Shown here: one piece after another, positions 41,896 through 50,260 of the stretch
Numbering within the stretch: position 1 is the first letter of the stretch
Layout: each line of letters starts with the position of its first letter
From: Flavimobilis soli
GTDB lineage: Bacteria > Actinomycetota > Actinomycetes > Actinomycetales > Cellulomonadaceae
Assembly (NCBI RefSeq): GCF_002564025.1
Contig: NZ_PDJH01000001.1
Span: 62,001-126,000, forward strand
Direction of reading: 5' to 3'
DNA length: 64,000 nt
Position numbers and translations under genes: made by a program
The notes under the pieces: model-generated
The model's database searches: none
What the model saw: the letters and a program-made list of their open reading frames with translations, nothing else
Told to the model about the DNA's origin: nothing

Positions 41896-42135
41896 TTAGT
41901 CGGTGGGCTTGCCCGCACGAGCCCGCAGCGTGGCGCCGGCGAGCTTCATGGCGAGCGGCCAGCAGACCATGGTCAGGCAGAAGGCGATGGGCCAGGCGAT
42001 GACGAGCTGGAGCGGCCAGCTGCGGAGCCACTCCATCGTCGGGCCGGCGTGGAAGAGGCTCATGAGGCCGGACATCGAGGCGGCCATCATGAAGGTCATG
42101 AAGATCTGAGCGAGCAGGGCGAATCGCTTGTTCAC
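41896..42135 (-). CDS. DUF2798 small membrane protein
   Basis: 79-residue protein with two membrane helices (LAQIFMTFMMAASMSGLMSLFH and LVIAWPIAFCLTMVCWPLAMKLAG), the DUF2798 pattern. GTG 42135 has AAGGA seven bases upstream. Its TAA stop codon is exactly the TTA duplicated by the mobile element, so the insertion hit the last codon without changing the protein. Function is unknown. Confidence 0.8.
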   Translation of the reverse strand: MNKRFALLAQIFMTFMMAASMSGLMSLFHAGPTMEWLRSWPLQLVIAWPIAFCLTMVCWPLAMKLAGATLRARAGKPTD

Positions 42136-42374
42136 GGAGTGTTCCTTGTCTGCGACGACGGCACCGTCTCCCGGCGCCGCCACCGCTCATCGAGGGGGAG
42201 GGGCGCCATGGGTTCGCAACAGGACACGACTTCATCTCGGCTGGTGCGCCGAGTGCCGGAATAACCACACCGGCCAGGATCTTCTTGGCGCTCAGAGGGT
42301 AGCAAGAACGAAGCGGGGCTGCCGTGGCCCGTGCTGAGCCCGGAGCCGTACGAGAAGCGCTGTGCGCGGGACAA

Positions 42375-42940
42375 TCAGCCCTTCGCGGACGCCTTGGCGG
42401 CGCGCTTGTATTCGCGGACCTTGGTGAGGCTCTCGGGCGAGACGATGTCCGCGACGCTGCGGTATGAGCCCTCCTCGCCGTACGGGGCGCTCGCCTCGCG
42501 CCAGCCCTCGCCGTCGAAGCCGCACTGCTTGCCGAGCAACGCCAGGAAGATCTTCGCCTTCTGCTCCCGAAGCCCGGAAGCGCCTTGAGGCGCTTGAGCA
42601 CGTCCTTGCCGCTCGGCGAGCCTGCTGTCCAGATCGCTGCGGCGTCGCCGCCGTGGTCGCGGACGATCGCCGCGCAGAGCTGCTGCACCCGTCCAGCCAT
42701 CGAGCCCGGGAAGCGGTGCACCGCTGGAGGCGTCCTGAAGACGTCGGCGAACGCCTCGGGGTCGTACTCCGCGATCGTTCTCGCCTCGATCGACCCGATG
42801 CGCTGCACGATCTTGAGCGGGCCCGCGAACGCCGTCTCCATGGCGACCTGCTGGTCGAGCAGCATGCCGATGAGGAGCGCGAGCGGGTCGCGGGAGAGAA
42901 GGTCGTCCGCTGCCGCGTCGGCAGTGATGTTCAGTGCCAT
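42375..42940 (-). pseudogene. HhH-GPD base-excision repair family gene with a frameshift
   Basis: The gene encodes a protein of the HhH-GPD base-excision DNA repair family (MALNITADAAADDLLSRDPLALLIGMLLDQQVAMETAFAGPLKIVQRIG). It is split into two frames. The first part ends at KRLKALPGFG; the rest, EQKAKIFLALLGKQCGFDGEGWREASAPYGEEGSYRSVADIVSPESLTKVREYKRAAKASAKG, is in another frame. One missing G in the run at 42566-42568 explains the shift; adding it gives 188 residues, the family's usual length. The start is ATG 42940. It may be a recent mutation or a sequencing error. Confidence 0.82.
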
Positions 42941-43167
42941 GCCCCCATCGTGGACGCGCCTGCGCCCGACCGCTAGCGTCCCCGTCGCTCCTCTTTGGTG
43001 TGCCCGACATCGCGCGTGCTCCGGCCGTGCCGGTTGAAGCAACCTGGCGCACAGGTCTCAGGTCGAGCACCCTGAGACCCGATGTCACGGGTGGAGATTC
43101 ATCTGCGGACCCGCGTCGGCGCCGAGCAACGGTCGCCGGCCTGCGCCGCACTCGACGAGGAGCTGTC
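42941..43167. other. Intergenic region with no gene recognised
   Basis: These 227 bases separate the divergent HhH-GPD and secreted-protein genes. They presumably hold both promoters. I see no RNA gene, repeat or clear operator. Confidence 0.4.
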
Positions 43168-44064
43168 ATGAAGAAAGCACGGTCTGCCGCCACTGCGTTG
43201 GTGTTGTCCGCCGCCTTTCTCCTGTCGGGCGTCGCGGTGGCTCCCACCGCGAGCGCGGCCGGGGACTCGGTCTCTATCGGGAAGATCTCCCAGGCCAAGG
43301 CGCCGTACGGCAAGAAGGCGACGGTCAAGCCCAAGGTGAAGAAGTCGGGCAAGGTCAAGGTCCTGTCCAAGACGTTGACCGTGAAGCAGCGCGGCAAGAC
43401 GGTCGCGAAGAACCGGAAGTCCGCGAAGCTCAAGCCCGGTACCTATCGCGTCACGACGAAGGTGAAGTACCGCTCGTACAAGGTCGTCAAGACGACCAAG
43501 ACCGTGAGGAAGCGCGTGGTCAGCGTGCCGGCGTGGGATGAGACGTACGTTTCGTGCACCGCGAGGAACGTTGTCGCGGGCTACGCCACTGCGGAGTTCG
43601 ACGCGGTCTGCACCGGACGGGACTACGACGGCACGCTGACTCTGGTGGACGTCTTCGTCGTCGGGTCCGACGGCGATTACACGGGTTTCGCTGACGACGC
43701 GACGCTCAGCTTTACGAGCCTTCCTGACGAAGGGGCCACGTTTACCGCTTGGCTCGAGCCGGCGGACGACCTCTACCAGGTTCGCCAGATCAAGGAGACG
43801 ACGAGCCGGAAGGTGTGGTCGAAGACCAAGACCAAGACCCGCACCCAGAGCCTGACGGTCAAGGCTGCGCAGCGCCCGAGCCGGACGACGCCGAACTCCT
43901 GGGGTGAGTGCCCAAGCTGGGCGCCCATCAAGGGCAACCGTGGCAGCTACGCCTGGATCTATCACGTGCCGGGAAGCACGTACTACTCGCGCACCATCGC
44001 CGAGGAGTGCTTCAGCACGACGACCGCCGCCCGGCGCGCTGGCTACCGGGCGCCCCTGCGCTAG
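43168..44064 (+). CDS. Secreted basic protein with C-terminal YHVPG motif
   Basis: 298 residues. It has a signal peptide KKARSAATALVLSAAFLLSGVAVAPTASAA. A Lys-rich beta-type region follows (about 30-125, KKATVKPKVKKSGKVKVLSKTLTVKQRGKTVAKN), then a middle domain with two Cys (CTARN, VCTGRD) and another basic stretch. The C-terminal domain, CPSWAPIKGNRG...IYHVPGSTYYSRTIAEECFSTTTAARRAGYR, is a short motif found at the end of various exported actinobacterial proteins. ATG 43168 has GAGGAG five bases upstream. Function is unknown; binding to the cell surface is plausible. Confidence 0.72.
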   Translation: MKKARSAATALVLSAAFLLSGVAVAPTASAAGDSVSIGKISQAKAPYGKKATVKPKVKKSGKVKVLSKTLTVKQRGKTVAKNRKSAKLKPGTYRVTTKVKYRSYKVVKTTKTVRKRVVSVPAWDETYVSCTARNVVAGYATAEFDAVCTGRDYDGTLTLVDVFVVGSDGDYTGFADDATLSFTSLPDEGATFTAWLEPADDLYQVRQIKETTSRKVWSKTKTKTRTQSLTVKAAQRPSRTTPNSWGECPSWAPIKGNRGSYAWIYHVPGSTYYSRTIAEECFSTTTAARRAGYRAPLR

Positions 44065-44247
44065 CCCCGCGTCGCGGACTCAGGGACGCATCACGATGCG
44101 ACCGGAACGCCCCGACCGCCCGCTTTGTGACGTTCACGTAACTGTAAAGGCTAAGTCGTGCGGCCTTCCTGGGGGTGTGTCACAGTGGTTCTCGGTCGTG
44201 GCCGTGGCTTTGCGGTGCGCAATCGGAACGAGAGGGGCGCGTCATGA

Positions 44248-44628
44248 GTGACGAACACGGTGGTCAGAGCGGTGACGCCGTCGGGGGGGATCAGCATGGA
44301 GGTCTCCGAGGACAAGAGTCGCGTCGTGCTGTGGGGCGAGATCGACGGCGCCCTGCGGACCGAGGCGAGTGGGGTTCTCGCGAGCGCTCTCGAGCGCGAG
44401 CTCCCGGTCGTCATCGACCTCGAGTCGGTGACCTTCATGGACTCCACCGGCATCGCATTCCTCGTTCAGTTCTGCACGATCGGCGCGGACGAGGGCATCG
44501 AGGTCGTCGTCCGCAAGCCACCGCAGCTCGTCCGTGACGTCATCGAGATGCTCGGCATCACCGAGCTGCTCGGTCTGACTAACGACCCGGAGCCGGCCCC
44601 CGAGGGCCGCACCCCCCTCGCTAGCTGA
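44248..44628 (+). CDS. STAS-domain protein (anti-sigma factor antagonist-like)
   Basis: 126 residues with a STAS fold: SRVVLWGEIDGALRTEASGVLASALERELPVVIDLESVTFMDSTGIAFLVQFCTIGADEGIEVVVRKPP. The phosphorylatable Ser of anti-sigma antagonists lies in MDSTGIAFL, so partner switching with a serine kinase is possible. No sigma factor or kinase gene is next to it. GTG 44248 follows GAGAGGGG; ATG 44296 with a G-run upstream is an alternative. An upstream AT-richer stretch (44130-44160) may hold the promoter. Confidence 0.82.
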   Translation: MTNTVVRAVTPSGGISMEVSEDKSRVVLWGEIDGALRTEASGVLASALERELPVVIDLESVTFMDSTGIAFLVQFCTIGADEGIEVVVRKPPQLVRDVIEMLGITELLGLTNDPEPAPEGRTPLAS

Positions 44629-44637
44629 CACAGACGC

Positions 44638-44678
44638 ACGAGAGGGCGCCCGCCGAAGATCGGCGGGCGCCCTCTCGT
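44638..44678. terminator. Bidirectional terminator between the STAS gene and ppgK
   Basis: A near-perfect stem of about 19 base pairs with an AGA loop lies between two convergent genes. Confidence 0.7.
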
Positions 44679-44695
44679 CGTCCTCCGGGGCTCGC

Positions 44696-45463
44696 TTACA
44701 GGTCGCGCCCTGCGGCGAGCGCGGCCGCACCCACGATGCCCGCGCGGTTACGCAGCTTCGCCGGCACGATCGGGGCGCTCAGCTCGAGCAGCGGCAAGAA
44801 CTTCTCGTGGTGCTTCGACACGCCGCCACCCACGACGATGAGGTCGGGGGAGAAGAGCATCTCCACCGCCTCGTAGTACCGCTGCAAGCGCTCGGCCCAC
44901 TGCGGGAAGGACAGGTCCTCACGAGTGCGCGCCGAGTCGGCAGCCCGCGACTCCGCGTCGAAGCCGTCGATCTCGATGTGGCCCAGCTCCGTGTTCGGCA
45001 GCAGGTGGCCGTCGACGATGATCGCCGACCCGATGCCCGTGCCGAGCGTCGTCACGAGGATCGTGCCCTTCGCGCCTGCGGCGGCGCCGTAGAGCGCCTC
45101 GCCGAAGCCCGCTGCGTCGGCGTCGTTGACCGATCGGATCGGCCGGCCCAGCTCCTGCGACAGCAGGTTGTCGAGGTCGATGCCTGCCCACGACTCGTCG
45201 AGGTTCGCGATGAAGCGGATACGACCGTGGTGGATCGGCCCAGGGAACGCGACGCCGACAGGCGTTGCGGCAGGAAGGTCGAAGTGGTCGACGAGCTCGC
45301 GGACCACCGCGGTGACGGCTGCTGGCGTCGAGACGCCCGGCGTCGGGATGCGCAGCCGCTCCGCCGTGAACTCGCCCGTGCGTAGGTCGACCGGGGCGCC
45401 CTTGATGCCGCTGCCGCCGATGTCGATGCCGAACGCGATCTCGTGCTCGAGGTCTGTGCTCAT
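44696..45463 (-). CDS. ppgK: Polyphosphate glucokinase
   Basis: Phosphorylates glucose with polyphosphate (or ATP), typical of actinobacteria. The 255-residue ROK-family protein has the phosphate motif [16 protein letters not shown], the sugar-binding [22 protein letters not shown] and [13 protein letters not shown], and the adenosine-site [17 protein letters not shown] 45463 overlaps the map stop (ATGA). It can use glucose released by the two GH13 enzymes of the mal locus. Confidence 0.92.
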   Translation of the reverse strand: MSTDLEHEIAFGIDIGGSGIKGAPVDLRTGEFTAERLRIPTPGVSTPAAVTAVVRELVDHFDLPAATPVGVAFPGPIHHGRIRFIANLDESWAGIDLDNLLSQELGRPIRSVNDADAAGFGEALYGAAAGAKGTILVTTLGTGIGSAIIVDGHLLPNTELGHIEIDGFDAESRAADSARTREDLSFPQWAERLQRYYEAVEMLFSPDLIVVGGGVSKHHEKFLPLLELSAPIVPAKLRNRAGIVGAAALAAGRDL

Positions 45464-46335
45464 GGGAGAGTCAGGATCTCCGTTCCGGTCTCGGTGACGA
45501 GGAGGGTGTGCTCGAACTGCGCCGTACGGGACCCGTCCTTCGTGAGGACGGTCCAGCCGTCGTCCCACATGACCCATTCGTGCGTCCCGAGAGTGAGCAT
45601 AGGCTCGATCGTGAAAACCATGCCGGGCTCGATCACGGTCGAGTACTCGGGCGCCGAGTCGTAGTGCGGGATGATCAGGCCTGAGTGGAACGACTCGCCG
45701 ACCCCGTGCCCCGTGAAGTCCCGGACCACGCCGTAGCCGAACCGCGCTGCGTACTTCTCGATCACACGACCGATGATGTTGACCTCGCGGCCCGGCTTGA
45801 CCGCGGCGATGCCGCGGGCGAGCGCCTCGCGCGTGCGTTCGATCAGGTCGGCGTCCTCCTGCGCGATCTCCCCGACGGCGAACGTCGCGTTGTTGTCGCC
45901 GTGGACGCCGCCGATGAACGCCGTGATGTCGATGTTGACGATGTCACCCTCGGCGAGGACCGTGCTGTCCGGGATGCCGTGGCAGATCACCTCGTTGAGC
46001 GAGGTGCACAACGACTTCGGGAAGCCCCGGTAGCCGAGCGTCGACGGGTACGCGCCGTGGTCGAGGAGGAACTCGTGCCCGATCCGGTCGAGCTCGTCCG
46101 TCGTGACGCCGGGGGCGACCGCCTCACCGACCGTCTGCAGCGCTTGCGCGGCGAGACGCGCGGCGACACGGATCCGCTCGATCGTCTCGGGCGTCTTGAT
46201 CTCCGACCCGGAGAACGGCGTCGGCCCCGGACGACCCACGTACTCCGGACGCGGGATGCTCGCGGGCACCGCGCGCGGGCCGCTGACCACCCCCGGCTGC
46301 AACGGGTCTCGGGTGTGGCGCGTCGTCGTGGACAT
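45460..46335 (-). CDS. map: Type I methionine aminopeptidase
   Basis: Removes the initiator methionine after deformylation. 291 residues with all five metal ligands: the two Asp in [20 protein letters not shown], His in GHGVGESFH, Glu in FTIEPML and Glu in [15 protein letters not shown] carries the substrate-binding His. An N-terminal extension of about 40 residues with Pro-rich sequence is typical of the actinobacterial MapB type. Its stop overlaps the ppgK start. It is divergent from a small SPOR-like gene. Confidence 0.94.
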   Translation of the reverse strand: MSTTTRHTRDPLQPGVVSGPRAVPASIPRPEYVGRPGPTPFSGSEIKTPETIERIRVAARLAAQALQTVGEAVAPGVTTDELDRIGHEFLLDHGAYPSTLGYRGFPKSLCTSLNEVICHGIPDSTVLAEGDIVNIDITAFIGGVHGDNNATFAVGEIAQEDADLIERTREALARGIAAVKPGREVNIIGRVIEKYAARFGYGVVRDFTGHGVGESFHSGLIIPHYDSAPEYSTVIEPGMVFTIEPMLTLGTHEWVMWDDGWTVLTKDGSRTAQFEHTLLVTETGTEILTLP

Positions 46336-46392
46336 GGTTGAAGTGTACTTTTGTCGCGACCGAGTTCGTGCCGGGGAGCCGAAGGAGATGTG

Positions 46393-46593
46393 GTGGCCGA
46401 CGACGGCGAGTACTACTTCGACACCGCTACCGGACAGGTGACGCAGGGCAAGCAGGGCGCCTGGTCGACGCGGATGGGACCGTACAAGACCCGCGAGGAG
46501 GCGGAGCACGCGCTCGAGAAGGCGCGCGCGAAGTCAGACGCGTGGGACGCAGAAGACCGCCGTGAGGCGGCGGAACGAGAAGGCGATGCCTGA
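46393..46593 (+). CDS. Small SPOR-like protein, 66 residues
   Basis: [58 protein letters not shown] resembles short actinobacterial SPOR-like proteins: Y-Y-x-D-x-x-T-G-x-V, then [17 protein letters not shown] 46393 has AAGGAG five bases upstream; the preceding GTG is too close. The end overlaps the next gene by eight bases. Function is unknown; peptidoglycan binding is known only for larger SPOR proteins. Confidence 0.72.
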   Translation: MADDGEYYFDTATGQVTQGKQGAWSTRMGPYKTREEAEHALEKARAKSDAWDAEDRREAAEREGDA

Positions 46594-47551
46594 CACCCTG
46601 ACCCGTGGCCCACGCCCGGCGGAGCCCCGCGCCGTCGTGCCGCGCGGGCCGAGCCCGATCGTCGCGACAGCTGTGTTCCTCACGGCGCTCGTCGTCGTGG
46701 TCTGCATCGTCGTGGCGGCCGTCCTGGTCTGGCGCGCACCGCGTGACACGGACGCTGCCGCGCCCGCAGCCCCCGCCTCCGAGTCGGCAGCCGAGGGCGT
46801 CGAGGCTGTCGCCGACGCCGCGACCGCGCTCGGCGCGGAGGCGAGCGACCTCGACGCCGCCATCGGTGCGGCCCAGGGCCACGCGCAGGCGAGCGCGTGC
46901 AACGCGGCCTCGGCCGACGGTCAGGCGATCATCAGCCTTGCCACCGCCGCCCTCACCCCGGACCGTTGGATCGCCGACGGCGCGGTCGAGCCGCTCGTCG
47001 GAACCCCGTTCGAGGACCTCGCCGTGCGCTGCGGCTCGGTCTACGCGTCCGAGGCGCTCGCCGCGACGACCGTGCCCTCCGCAGTCATGGGCGTGATCGA
47101 GGCGCACGTGCGCAACGGTGGCTTGCGGTCCGAGGTCGACGCCGCGCAGGAGCGCGACGCCCTCGCCGCCTCCGTCCCGCCCGAGCTGCTCGTCGGCGAC
47201 ACCGCGACGTCGGACGTGTCTGCGTTCGCGCTCCCCTCGGGGAACGTCGTGTGCTCGATCGGCGGAGGTCAGGCGCGGTGCGACATCGCGCAGGCGGCGT
47301 ACGACCGCAGCGACGCCCCTGAAGGGTGCGACGACGGCTGGGCCCTCGCGATGCAGGTCACCCCGAGCGGCGCGCAGGCCGTGTGCGCGGGGGACCGGGA
47401 GATGCCCGAGACGACCATCTCCCTGGCCTACGGCGAGAGCACCCGCGTAGGCGGTTACTCGTGCGCCGCGTCGACCCAGGGCGTCGCGTGCCGCGAGGAC
47501 GTTAGCGGCCACGGGTTCTGGCTCCGCGCCGAGGCGTACGTCCTCTTCTGA
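46586..47551 (+). CDS. Membrane-anchored protein with C-terminal DUF6636-like domain
   Basis: 321 residues. A basic N-terminus is followed by one helix (IVATAVFLTALVVVVCIVVAAVLVW) and a mostly external part. The middle is Ala-rich with NAASADGQAI. The C-terminal domain FALPSGNVVCSIGGGQARCDIA...GWALAMQV...AVCAGD...YGESTRVGGYSCAASTQGVACREDVSGHGFWLRAEAYVLF has conserved Cys pairs like the DUF6636 exported domain. ATG 46586 has GAGAAGG nearby and overlaps the SPOR-like gene, so the two are coupled. Function is unknown. Confidence 0.72.
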   Translation: MPDTLTRGPRPAEPRAVVPRGPSPIVATAVFLTALVVVVCIVVAAVLVWRAPRDTDAAAPAAPASESAAEGVEAVADAATALGAEASDLDAAIGAAQGHAQASACNAASADGQAIISLATAALTPDRWIADGAVEPLVGTPFEDLAVRCGSVYASEALAATTVPSAVMGVIEAHVRNGGLRSEVDAAQERDALAASVPPELLVGDTATSDVSAFALPSGNVVCSIGGGQARCDIAQAAYDRSDAPEGCDDGWALAMQVTPSGAQAVCAGDREMPETTISLAYGESTRVGGYSCAASTQGVACREDVSGHGFWLRAEAYVLF

Positions 47552-47563
47552 CCGCAAGCACAG

Positions 47564-47608
47564 ACGCCGACGGCGCGGCCCCCGAAGGTGGGGCCGCGCC
47601 GTCGGCGT
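47564..47608. terminator. Bidirectional terminator between the anchored-protein gene and panB
   Basis: Perfect 19-base arms (47564-47582 and 47590-47608) around a 7-base loop lie between convergent genes. Confidence 0.75.
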
Positions 47609-47620
47609 TCGCGGAGCTCG

Positions 47621-48466
47621 TCAGCTGTCGTACGAGTGCTCCGCCGTCGGGAACGCGCCCGACTGCACCTCGGAGACGAAGCTCGCCGCGGCGTCGTGCA
47701 GAGCCTTGCCGACCTCGCCGAAACGACGGGAGAAGCGAGGCGACCAGTCGCCCATGCCCGCCATGTCCGTCCACACGAGCACCTGCCCGTCGCACTGCGG
47801 GCCCGCACCGATACCGATCGTGGGGACCGAGAGGATCTCCGTGATCGCGGCCGCGACCGGCGCAGGGATCATCTCGAGGACGATCGCGACAGCTCCGGCG
47901 TCCTGGAGCGCGAGAGCGTCCTCCTTGAGGCGCTCGGCAGCGTCGTGGCCACGTCCCTGGATGCGCTTGCCGCCGAGCATGTTCTCCGACTGCGGCGTGA
48001 AGCCCAGGTGACCCACGACGGGGATGCCGGCGCCGGTCAGGAGCTCCACCTGCGGGGCGACACGGCGGCCGCCCTCGAACTTCACGGCGTGCGCACCGGC
48101 CTCCTTGAGCATGCGCACCGCGGTCGCGTGCGCCTGCGCGGGGGACGCCTCGTACGAGCCGAACGGCAGGTCGGCGACGACCATCGCGCGCGACGTCGCG
48201 CGGGCGACCGAGCGCGTCGCCACGACCAGCTCGTCGACAGTCACGGGGATCGTCGTCGCGTGGCCGAGCATGTTGTCGCCGATCGAGTCGCCGACGAGCA
48301 GCATGTCGACGCCAGCGGCGTCGAAGATCCGGGCCGTCGGGCCGTCGTACGCCGTCAGCATCGTGAGCTGGCGGCCCGCCGACTTGGCCTCGCGGAGGTG
48401 GTGGACGCGCACGCGGCGGGGTGCGGCCGCGGTCTGCGCCTGCTCGGCAGGGGGGTGGTTGGTCAT
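47621..48466 (-). CDS. panB: 3-methyl-2-oxobutanoate hydroxymethyltransferase
   Basis: First step of pantothenate synthesis: transfers hydroxymethyl from methylene-tetrahydrofolate to ketoisovalerate. 281 residues with LTAYDGPTARIFDAAGVDMLLVGDSIGDNMLGH (metal-binding Asp), DLPFGSYEASP, AVKFEGG, VVGHLGFTPQS and VLEMIPA (catalytic Glu). ATG 48466 has GAGGAG eight bases upstream. panC and panD are not in the window. nadE lies upstream on the same strand, so two cofactor genes may be transcribed together. Confidence 0.94.
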   Translation of the reverse strand: MTNHPPAEQAQTAAAPRRVRVHHLREAKSAGRQLTMLTAYDGPTARIFDAAGVDMLLVGDSIGDNMLGHATTIPVTVDELVVATRSVARATSRAMVVADLPFGSYEASPAQAHATAVRMLKEAGAHAVKFEGGRRVAPQVELLTGAGIPVVGHLGFTPQSENMLGGKRIQGRGHDAAERLKEDALALQDAGAVAIVLEMIPAPVAAAITEILSVPTIGIGAGPQCDGQVLVWTDMAGMGDWSPRFSRRFGEVGKALHDAAASFVSEVQSGAFPTAEHSYDS

Positions 48467-48524
48467 CCTGTGTGCTCCTCGGTCGTTCGGCTTGCAGGCG
48501 TGCTGGGACGGGGTTCCGGTGGCG

Positions 48525-50165
48525 TCACACTGCGGGTTCGCGCCACCGGTTCGTGACCGGCAGACGGCGGTCACGGCCGAACGCCACCCCCGTCACCTTG
48601 GGCCCCGGCGGGTACTGCCGACGCTTCCACTCGGCGCGGTCGACGAGCGACACGACCCGGTCGACGACCTCGGGGTCGAAGCCGCGCGCGAGCAGCTCGG
48701 CACGGCCCTCGCTGCGCTCGACGTACGCGTCGATCACCTCGTCGAGGAGGTGGTACGGCGGCAGGGAGTCCTGGTCGACCTGACCGGGACGCAGCTCGGC
48801 CGACGGCGGCTTCGTGATCGAGCTCTCGGGGATGGGCGGGATCTCGCCGCGGTCGATCGCGTGGTTGTTGCGCCAGCGCGAGAGCGCCCACACGCGTGAC
48901 TTGTCGACGTCCTTGATCGGCGCGAACCCGCCGACGGCGTCGCCGTAGATCGTCGAGTAGCCGACAGCGAGCTCCGACTTGTTGCCCGTCGCCAGCACGA
49001 GGTGGCCCTCCATGTTGGACAGCGCCATGAGCGTCACGCCGCGCATGCGCGCCTGGAGGTTCTCGGCGGCGACGCCTTCGAGGTGGAGGTTGCTCTCGAA
49101 CGCGTCGACCATCGGGGCGATCGGCACGACCCGGTAGTCCGCGCCGATGCGCTTGGCGGTGTCGGCGGCGTCGTCCTTCGAGTGGTCCGAGGAGTAGCGC
49201 GACGGCATACCGACGCCGACGACGTTCTCGCCGCCGATCGCGTCGGCCGCGATGGCGGCGACGAGCGCCGAGTCGATGCCGCCCGACAGTCCGAGCACGA
49301 CCGACGTGAAGCCGTTCTTGCGGACGTAGCCGGTAAGGCCCGTGACGAGGGCGCGGTAGACCTCCTCGTCGGCGTCGAGGGTCTGCGCCTGCGGTCCGGG
49401 CCGCTGGGCGCCGCCCGTCGTCGCGTCCCACACGAGCATGTGCTCGACGAACTGCGGAGCGCTCGCCAGGACGGTCCCGTCGGCGTCGAGGACGAACGAG
49501 CCGCCGTCGAACACGAGGTCGTCCTGGCCGCCGACCATGTTCACGTACGCGAGGGGAGCGGAGACCTGCGCGGCGCGCGCGGCCGCGCTCTCGAGCCGGA
49601 GGTGGGTCTTGCCCTCCTCGTACGGCGAGCCGTTGATGACGAGGAGCAGGTCGACGCCGTGCGCCGCGAGCTGCTCGACGGTGCCGCCCTCGCGCCAGAT
49701 GTCCTCGCAGATCGCGAGGCCGACGCGCACGCCGTCGACGTCGACGACCGCCGGCTGGTCGCCGGGCACGAAGATGCGGGCCTCGTCGAACACGCCGTAG
49801 TTCGGCAGGTGGTGCTTGTCGTAGTGCGCGATCACCTCACCGCCGCGCAGCACGACCGCGCGGTTCGTCGGACGGCTGCCGCCGCCCGTGCCGACCGAGC
49901 CGACGACGACGGTCACGTCGCCCAGCCCTGCCGTCGCGAGGTCGGCCGCGAGAGCGCGCACGGCGCTGTCGGCGGCGCGCTGGAAGGACGCGCGCAGGGC
50001 CAGGTCCTCGATCGGGTAGCCCGTCAGGGTCATCTCCGGGAACGCGACGAGCCGGGCGCCCGCGTCCGCGGCCTTCCGGGTCCAGGCGGCGACCGCCTCC
50101 GCGTTGCCGGTCAGGTCGCCGACGCACGTGTCGATCTGTGCGAGGGCGATACGCAGTTCAGCCAT
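48525..50165 (-). CDS. nadE: Glutamine-dependent NAD+ synthetase
   Basis: Amidates nicotinic acid adenine dinucleotide to NAD. The 546-residue protein fuses a nitrilase-type glutaminase (Glu44 in FPEMTLTGYP, Lys117 in YDKHHLPNYGVFDE, Cys153 in LAICEDIW) with an ATP-binding synthetase domain (LGLSGGIDSALVAAI, residues 292-306, and LATGNKSELAVGY). It is the shorter fused type, not the ~680-residue mycobacterial type. It is divergent from glnA2, 95 bases away. Confidence 0.95.
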   Translation of the reverse strand: MAELRIALAQIDTCVGDLTGNAEAVAAWTRKAADAGARLVAFPEMTLTGYPIEDLALRASFQRAADSAVRALAADLATAGLGDVTVVVGSVGTGGGSRPTNRAVVLRGGEVIAHYDKHHLPNYGVFDEARIFVPGDQPAVVDVDGVRVGLAICEDIWREGGTVEQLAAHGVDLLLVINGSPYEEGKTHLRLESAAARAAQVSAPLAYVNMVGGQDDLVFDGGSFVLDADGTVLASAPQFVEHMLVWDATTGGAQRPGPQAQTLDADEEVYRALVTGLTGYVRKNGFTSVVLGLSGGIDSALVAAIAADAIGGENVVGVGMPSRYSSDHSKDDAADTAKRIGADYRVVPIAPMVDAFESNLHLEGVAAENLQARMRGVTLMALSNMEGHLVLATGNKSELAVGYSTIYGDAVGGFAPIKDVDKSRVWALSRWRNNHAIDRGEIPPIPESSITKPPSAELRPGQVDQDSLPPYHLLDEVIDAYVERSEGRAELLARGFDPEVVDRVVSLVDRAEWKRRQYPPGPKVTGVAFGRDRRLPVTNRWREPAV

Positions 50166-50221
50166 AACTTCAGCCTAGAGTGTTCGCACGTGGGTGCGAG
50201 CTCGTGCCGACACCCGAGCAG

Positions 50222-50237
50222 GTCATCCGGATGAAAC
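50222..50237 (+). promoter_or_regulatory. GlnR-like half-box upstream of glnA2
   Basis: GTCAT, six bases, GAAAC differs from the actinobacterial GlnR pattern gTnAc-n6-GaAAc at one base. It lies 24-39 bases before the glnA2 start. Weak evidence. Confidence 0.3.
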
Positions 50238-50260
50238 AAGAGTTCAGGCAGGATAGGTCC

